Shown here piece by piece: positions 15,721 through 19,908 of a stretch of 19,908 bases of DNA. Position numbers and translations under genes: made by a program. The stretch covers positions 1-19,908 of the forward strand of contig LT649569.1 of assembly GCA_900128395.1 (NCBI GenBank), written 5' to 3'. This DNA is from Stramenopiles sp. TOSAG23-2 (lineage: Eukaryota > Sar). Every line of letters begins with the position of its first letter. Position 1 is the stretch's first letter. The notes under the pieces are model-generated. The model worked only from the letters and a program-made list of their open reading frames with translations, had not been told where the DNA came from and did not search any database.

Positions 15721-18314
15721 ATGCCAAAAGCACCTCCACGGCGTAGTACACGTCAAAGGCGTGCGAAACAAAAAGCAGCTACTGCATTAAAGAAAAAACA
15801 ACAACAAACAAAACAAGCAAAAAAAAGTAATAGTAAGAAGAAAAAGACGACGTCATCATCAACGAACAAATTAAATAATTCAAAAAAGACTACATATTTA
15901 AAACGACCACGAAGAGATACTAATCGTCGAGGTAGGAAAAAAAAAATTGCAAAGGGTATTGCATTTAAAAAATGTGTACATATGTCTTTCGATATTTCAC
16001 AAGTTCATGCTAGGGTTTCAAAACCAACAACATGGACGTGTGCATGTGATGTTAGCAGTGATGTATGGATGTGTCTTACCTGTGGTGCTGTAGGTTGCTC
16101 AAGGGACAAAAATAAACATGCACTGGAACATTATGAAGAAACGAAGCATCCAATTGCTATTTGTTTAAATACAAAGCATTGTTGGTGCTTTGCTTGCGAT
16201 GAATGGGTAACAGAGGATAATCAACGGTCTGAATTAGATTTAATACGAAGTTTATTAACTGACGTCCAAAGTCAAGAATTTAGTGCATCTTATACAAGAA
16301 GTGGGAAACTTATTAGATCAAAACAAGAAGCATGGAACTTCAAATTTGCACGTGGCATGGGAGCATTTGTATCGTTTGCTGTCTCTGCAAAGCAAGCAAG
16401 AAAAGATAAAGATTTTACGGCACAATTTTATTACGATCGATGGATACAAGTAAAATGTATAGAAGCATGGAGAAGGTATGTAATAGCTAAAAAAAGTGGA
16501 AACAATAATTATGAACAAACAACTAGCCCAGATTCATCGCCATCACCATTGTTACGATTAGCTGTTAGTGGTAAAAGTCCTTCATCGTCTAATAATAATC
16601 GTCCATCTGTATTGCCTTTGTTAGATGATGAACGTATGTCCATTGATCCAAGATCAGGTTTGTCGTTAAAATCTCCATCACCACAATCATATAGGGCACG
16701 TGAACAAAAAGAAGCCGAAGATGAAAATAATAAAAATGCAAAAACACCCAAAAGAGCTCTTTCGAAGAGGAAACGAAAGAAAGTATTGTTGCCAGGTCGT
16801 GTTGGGATGACAAATCTTGGGAATACATGTTACATTAATTCAGTCTTTCAAGCGTTAAGTCATACAAAAAAATTTTGGAAATATTTCAGTAAGTAAGGAG
16901 AAAGGATATATATATATATATTTAATTATATCTTATAAAATGTAACACAACCAACTAACACACAAAGTGCTTTTTTTTACTTTATATAGTAAAATTTCGA
17001 ATTGAAAATTTTGGGCATAATGATAGTAGCAGTAATAGCAGTAGCAGTACTGAAAATGATAGTAGTGGAAATGACGATGATGATGATGATGATGGATTCT
17101 CATTATTGGATATTAAAGGATCATCTTCCAGCAATAAGCATATACCGCAATTAAGGAGACAAACTAGTGAGGAATTATATGAACATGCCAAAAGCAAGGA
17201 AAATAAAAAGAAAGGAACTGCAGTATCGCTTTGTTATGAAATTCATAGCTTGCTTCGAGTGTTGTGGAGTGGTAAATGGGGTGTGGTAACTCCAAATAAT
17301 CTTGTATTTGGCATATGGCGTTTTATTCCATGGTTTCGTAGTTATAGGCAACAAGATGCACATGAATTTTTCAATTGTTTCATAGACCGTGTAAATACTG
17401 AATTATTGCAAGAAAGCAAAAAGCATACAAATTTAGCAAAGAAATTCAAAGAGAATAATCCAAGAATCAATTTAAACATAAGTACGAAATATGTTGAACA
17501 TCAACATGTTGCAAAACGAACATTTGAATTTGCAAAGAAAACATTTATTGGGTCTACAAGGCAAAAAGTAACTTGCAGCGTTTGTAAGAATGTATCCGTC
17601 ACTGATATGGAGTTTCCATCTTTGCAAGTAAATATACCATTGCATTTGCAAAAAAAACAACAATGGCAGCGGAAAAAGGGTGGTAAACGTGGTAGTAGAA
17701 AAGGCAAACGTGGTAATAATAAAGAAGATGATGATGGCAATAAAACGAAAATTGAGGATTGTAAATTAGAGGATTGCATCAGGCATCTTATACGAGAGGA
17801 GAAACTGGAAGGCGATGCGAAATATGCTTGTGATCATTGTAAATGTCATCAAGTTGCTACAAAGCAGGTAAAAATAAATGCATTGCCACAAATTTTAGTC
17901 ATAAACATTAATCGTGCAAGATGGGATCTTCGTGGGACAAGACATAAAATAAAGGACCATGTAGAATTTCCTTTAAAAAATCTTGATCTTAGTTATGCAT
18001 GTTGGGATGATGATGATATAGAAGAAGAAAAAGTATTGTATAATTTATCATCGATTGTTAGTCATCATGGTGGTGGTTTAGATAAAGGTCATTACTCTGC
18101 TTTATGTCTAGATGCTGGTGACAGAAATACATGGATGCATTTTAATGACCGTCGTTGGTCAATCGAAGAACCAGAAGAGGTTGAAAGCTCCCAAGCATAT
18201 TTATTGTTTTACGAAATAAATACAAACTTATCTAGTAATGAAATTGAAGAGTATACCCAGCAAGTTGCAAAACCTAATAGGAGCAGTGATATTGCTAATA
18301 TTGCTTTTGTGTAA
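15721..18314 (+). CDS. Ubiquitin-specific protease with UBP zinc finger (USP3/USP44/Ubp8-like), two exons
   Basis: Exon 1 is 15721-16888 and exon 2 is 16990-18314; joined in phase they encode 830 residues. Residues 1-80 are extremely Lys/Arg-rich, suggesting nuclear import. Residues about 85-163 form a UBP zinc finger (C85, then WTCACDVSSDVWMCLTCG, then HALEHYEETKHPIAI, then HCWCFACDEWV) that binds the ubiquitin C terminus. After a linker, the peptidase C19 domain has the Cys box VGMTNLGNTCYINSVFQAL (nucleophile C370), QQDAHEFFNCF, two zinc CxxC pairs in the fingers (CSVCKN and CDHCKC), and the His box DKGHYSAL (H757) with FNDRRW (D776). All catalytic residues are present. Acidic (Asp run after the intron) and basic (GGKRGSRKGKRG) insertions lie within the catalytic domain. 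Relatives remove ubiquitin from histones. The enzyme class is secure; the exact orthologue is not. Confidence 0.9.
16889..16989 (+). other. Spliceosomal intron, 101 bases, phase 1
   Basis: The donor is TTTCA/GTAAGTAAGG and the acceptor TTTATATAG/TAAAA. A branch-like AACTAAC (16953-16959) sits about 30 bases before the acceptor and is followed by a T-run. Removing it restores a single frame between the Cys box and the rest of the USP domain. Confidence 0.88.
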
Positions 18315-18437
18315 ACGGTGTGCACACGATACTTTGTATGAAGCGGCGTAATGTAATTGGGAGAGAGAAGGGCGAGAGAGATAATATATATTGATGGTAC
18401 TCGTAATATATTAGAGAGATAATATATATAATTAAGT

Positions 18438-18465
18438 ATGATATAATGGTTCAAATCTAAGTTTA
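18438..18465 (-). promoter_or_regulatory. Copy of dispersed AACTTAGATTTNAACCA motif
   Basis: On the minus strand the bases read TAAACTTAGATTTGAACCAT, then TATATCAT. It lies about 60-90 bases after the stop codon of the transporter gene, in sense orientation, and so probably in its 3' UTR. The copy at 5062-5088 sits about 20 bases after the stop of the TLC-like gene, also in sense. Confidence 0.4.
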
Positions 18466-18527
18466 AAAATGAAAATATAAAATATTTATGTATAATTAAA
18501 ATCTCACACACATAAATCCCTCACACA

Positions 18528-19514
18528 CTAATTTATCATTTTCACAGACGATGAATCCTGTTTGTTTTGTTTAAATATTGAATATGTAGCTACACCAACA
18601 GCCACCAAAATTATTCCAAAAACATTACTGCCACTTAACGATGTACCAAAAATAATTACTGAAAAACTTATTACAACTACTTGCCTTACTGAATTCAAAA
18701 CTGCATGATATGACATTCGAATTTTGCCTAACATAATGTAAGAGGCAGCGTTGTATAACGTAAAGCATGCACTATTTGCTGCTAAAATTGCATAATGGTT
18801 TGTTAATTGATATACGCCAGTCGATATATTTAATAACGAAACTGATTCGTAATCATTGTAAAGTTTCTCGGCAATAAGTATAAACAATAGTATTATACTA
18901 GCAAATATACACGTCACGTAATAAATATTTTCCCCAGAAATTTTATTCAATTTCAATGAATTCGTTTTTTGATGTAAAAATTTAACAAATAATGACCTAC
19001 AACTAAAAGACATATCGCAAAAAAACAAAACAATAATTCCAATAGTTGTCCATGATTTATCTGAGCCGGCGCAAAAACTAACGCCAATCACAATAACTAA
19101 GACAGCTATCCATTGGAACGTTGTGATTTTTTCGGATAAGAATATTAAACTAAGAAGGCAGGTAATAACCGGTTCGAAACCTCTACAAGTAACAGCAAAT
19201 GACACACTGACCATTTGAAGTCCCATTTGCAATAAAATAAAACCCGAAATATATGCAAGAGTTATGTATAAAAATGGCAATTTCAACGTGTTTATTTTAT
19301 CCATTTTAATATTCAAATTAATCAAGCCAGTAATCCCAAAAAGATTCAAATAAATAATTGAAAAAATCATCTGTGATACTAAAAGCTGTAATTTAGTTAA
19401 AATATTTTTTTGCATAATTACTTTTGTAGTTGTCGTAGCAATACAAGAAGATGAATACCATACTATTCCAACTATTAGTAAACTAGCTAAAGAAGAAGAT
19501 GATTCGTTTTTCAT
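18528..19514 (-). CDS. TPT/SLC35-type transporter (drug/metabolite transporter superfamily)
   Basis: The frame of 328 residues starts at ATG 19514 and has about ten hydrophobic helices, the usual length and topology for triose-phosphate/nucleotide-sugar transporters. Recognisable parts are SVSFAVTCRGFEPVITCLLS in the fourth helix region, LIFLSEKITTFQWIAVLVIV (the EK motif followed by helix five), and near the end ASYIMLGKIRMSYHAVLNSV with RQVVVISFSVIIFGTSLS, corresponding to the conserved Lys/Arg-bearing C-terminal half. Such proteins exchange phosphorylated sugars, phosphoenolpyruvate or nucleotide sugars across plastid, Golgi or ER membranes. No plastid-type N-terminal extension is seen, so Golgi/ER is more likely. 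It converges with the UBP gene, their stops being about 210 bases apart. The substrate cannot be told from sequence. Confidence 0.82.
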   Translation of the reverse strand: MKNESSSSLASLLIVGIVWYSSSCIATTTTKVIMQKNILTKLQLLVSQMIFSIIYLNLFGITGLINLNIKMDKINTLKLPFLYITLAYISGFILLQMGLQMVSVSFAVTCRGFEPVITCLLSLIFLSEKITTFQWIAVLVIVIGVSFCAGSDKSWTTIGIIVLFFCDMSFSCRSLFVKFLHQKTNSLKLNKISGENIYYVTCIFASIILLFILIAEKLYNDYESVSLLNISTGVYQLTNHYAILAANSACFTLYNAASYIMLGKIRMSYHAVLNSVRQVVVISFSVIIFGTSLSGSNVFGIILVAVGVATYSIFKQNKQDSSSVKMIN

Positions 19515-19908
19515 ATTGAATATATATATATATATATATATAGTTGTCCACGTATTTAAAATTGAATAAATATATTATCAATCTACATTTTATATAGTTT
19601 GATGGTAAATGTGATCTATTCCTTTTCCATTTGATTCTTTACAGATAAAGTAATAATCTTCATGCTGGCATTCATATTATTATTGCTTCGGCACTTCGAG
19701 AAAAGAGGAGGACGGAGGACCAGAGGACGAGGACGAGGAAGATTGATTTATTGATTTTTTTTGGCGTTTTTACTGGAATGGATTTTTGTACTTGTTACTC
19801 TATTTTTATGGTCCTATTAATATTTTTATTTTGCCTTAGGCCTTAGGATTTATTATACTCTACGTCGTTAAAAGGTGTAGATTTTGAAGAAAGAAGGTGT
19901 AGATTCCT
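19515..19908. other. Transporter upstream region with TA tract and purine-rich block
   Basis: A TA microsatellite (about 19520-19541) directly precedes the transporter start. Bases 19662-19754 on the plus strand form a 30-codon ATG frame (MLAFILLLLRHFEKRGGRRT followed by RGRGRGRLIY) in a purine-rich block of GAGGAC units. It might be an exon of a gene leaving the right edge but has no other support. The last 40 bases contain AAGGTGTAGATT twice (about 19872 and 19893). Confidence 0.4.

Noticed and set aside
16893-16989. Alternative donor four bases downstream in the UBP intron
   Set aside because: The donor at 16889 fits consensus better and gives an in-phase join; the shifted donor would change the frame.
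1-19908. CRISPR array, bacterial operon or insertion sequence
   Set aside because: No regularly spaced repeats with unique spacers, no transposase frame, and the gene content and intron are eukaryotic.

Overview
This is AT-rich nuclear DNA from a unicellular or early-diverging eukaryote. Genes are separated by AT-rich spacers full of microsatellites. Proteins carry Asn-rich and acidic low-complexity tracts, and there is at least one clear spliceosomal intron (GTAAGT donor, AACTAAC branch-point-like box, T-rich tract, TATATAG acceptor). A Rictor gene means the organism has TORC2, which argues against a land plant. An amoebozoan-like protist or an AT-rich early-diverging fungus would both fit. 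I cannot place it further without a search.

Layout, left to right. Bases 43-407 hold the last exon of a membrane protein that enters from the left edge. Bases 424-1500 are a repeat-rich spacer with three separate tandem duplications and an inverted repeat. Then come a TCP11/Sok1-family protein with an N-terminal membrane segment (1813-3915, +) and a seven-helix TLC-like membrane protein (4200-5042, +). Next is a secreted Ntn-hydrolase of the acid-ceramidase/dcd1 type with a ten-cysteine C-terminal module (5385-6983, -). A spacer with a long hairpin follows (7174-7360). An intronless 1543-residue Rictor gene occupies 7993-12624 (+). Bases 12849-14100 form a GC-richer islet holding a broken-looking minus-strand gene, possibly DUF3395-like, and an inverted repeat. 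The window ends with a small SET-domain protein (14213-14887, -), a two-exon UBP-zinc-finger ubiquitin protease (15721-18314, +) and a TPT/SLC35-type transporter (18528-19514, -).

Most genes look like ordinary housekeeping or signalling genes and do not form one pathway. Rictor is a TORC2 subunit. TCP11/Sok1 proteins are linked to cAMP/PKA signalling in other organisms. The UBP-type protease has a very basic N terminus, as expected for a nuclear histone deubiquitinase. Gene order shows no operon logic.

The points most worth following are: (1) the fusion of an amidase-type Ntn-hydrolase to a compact Cys-rich module with saposin-like ends and a halocin-C8-like cysteine count, encoded by DNA much richer in GC than the rest of the gene; (2) the GC-rich islet at 12849-14100, whose coding signal passes through three frames; (3) the hairpin at 7174-7360; and (4) a short motif found in sense just after two different stop codons.
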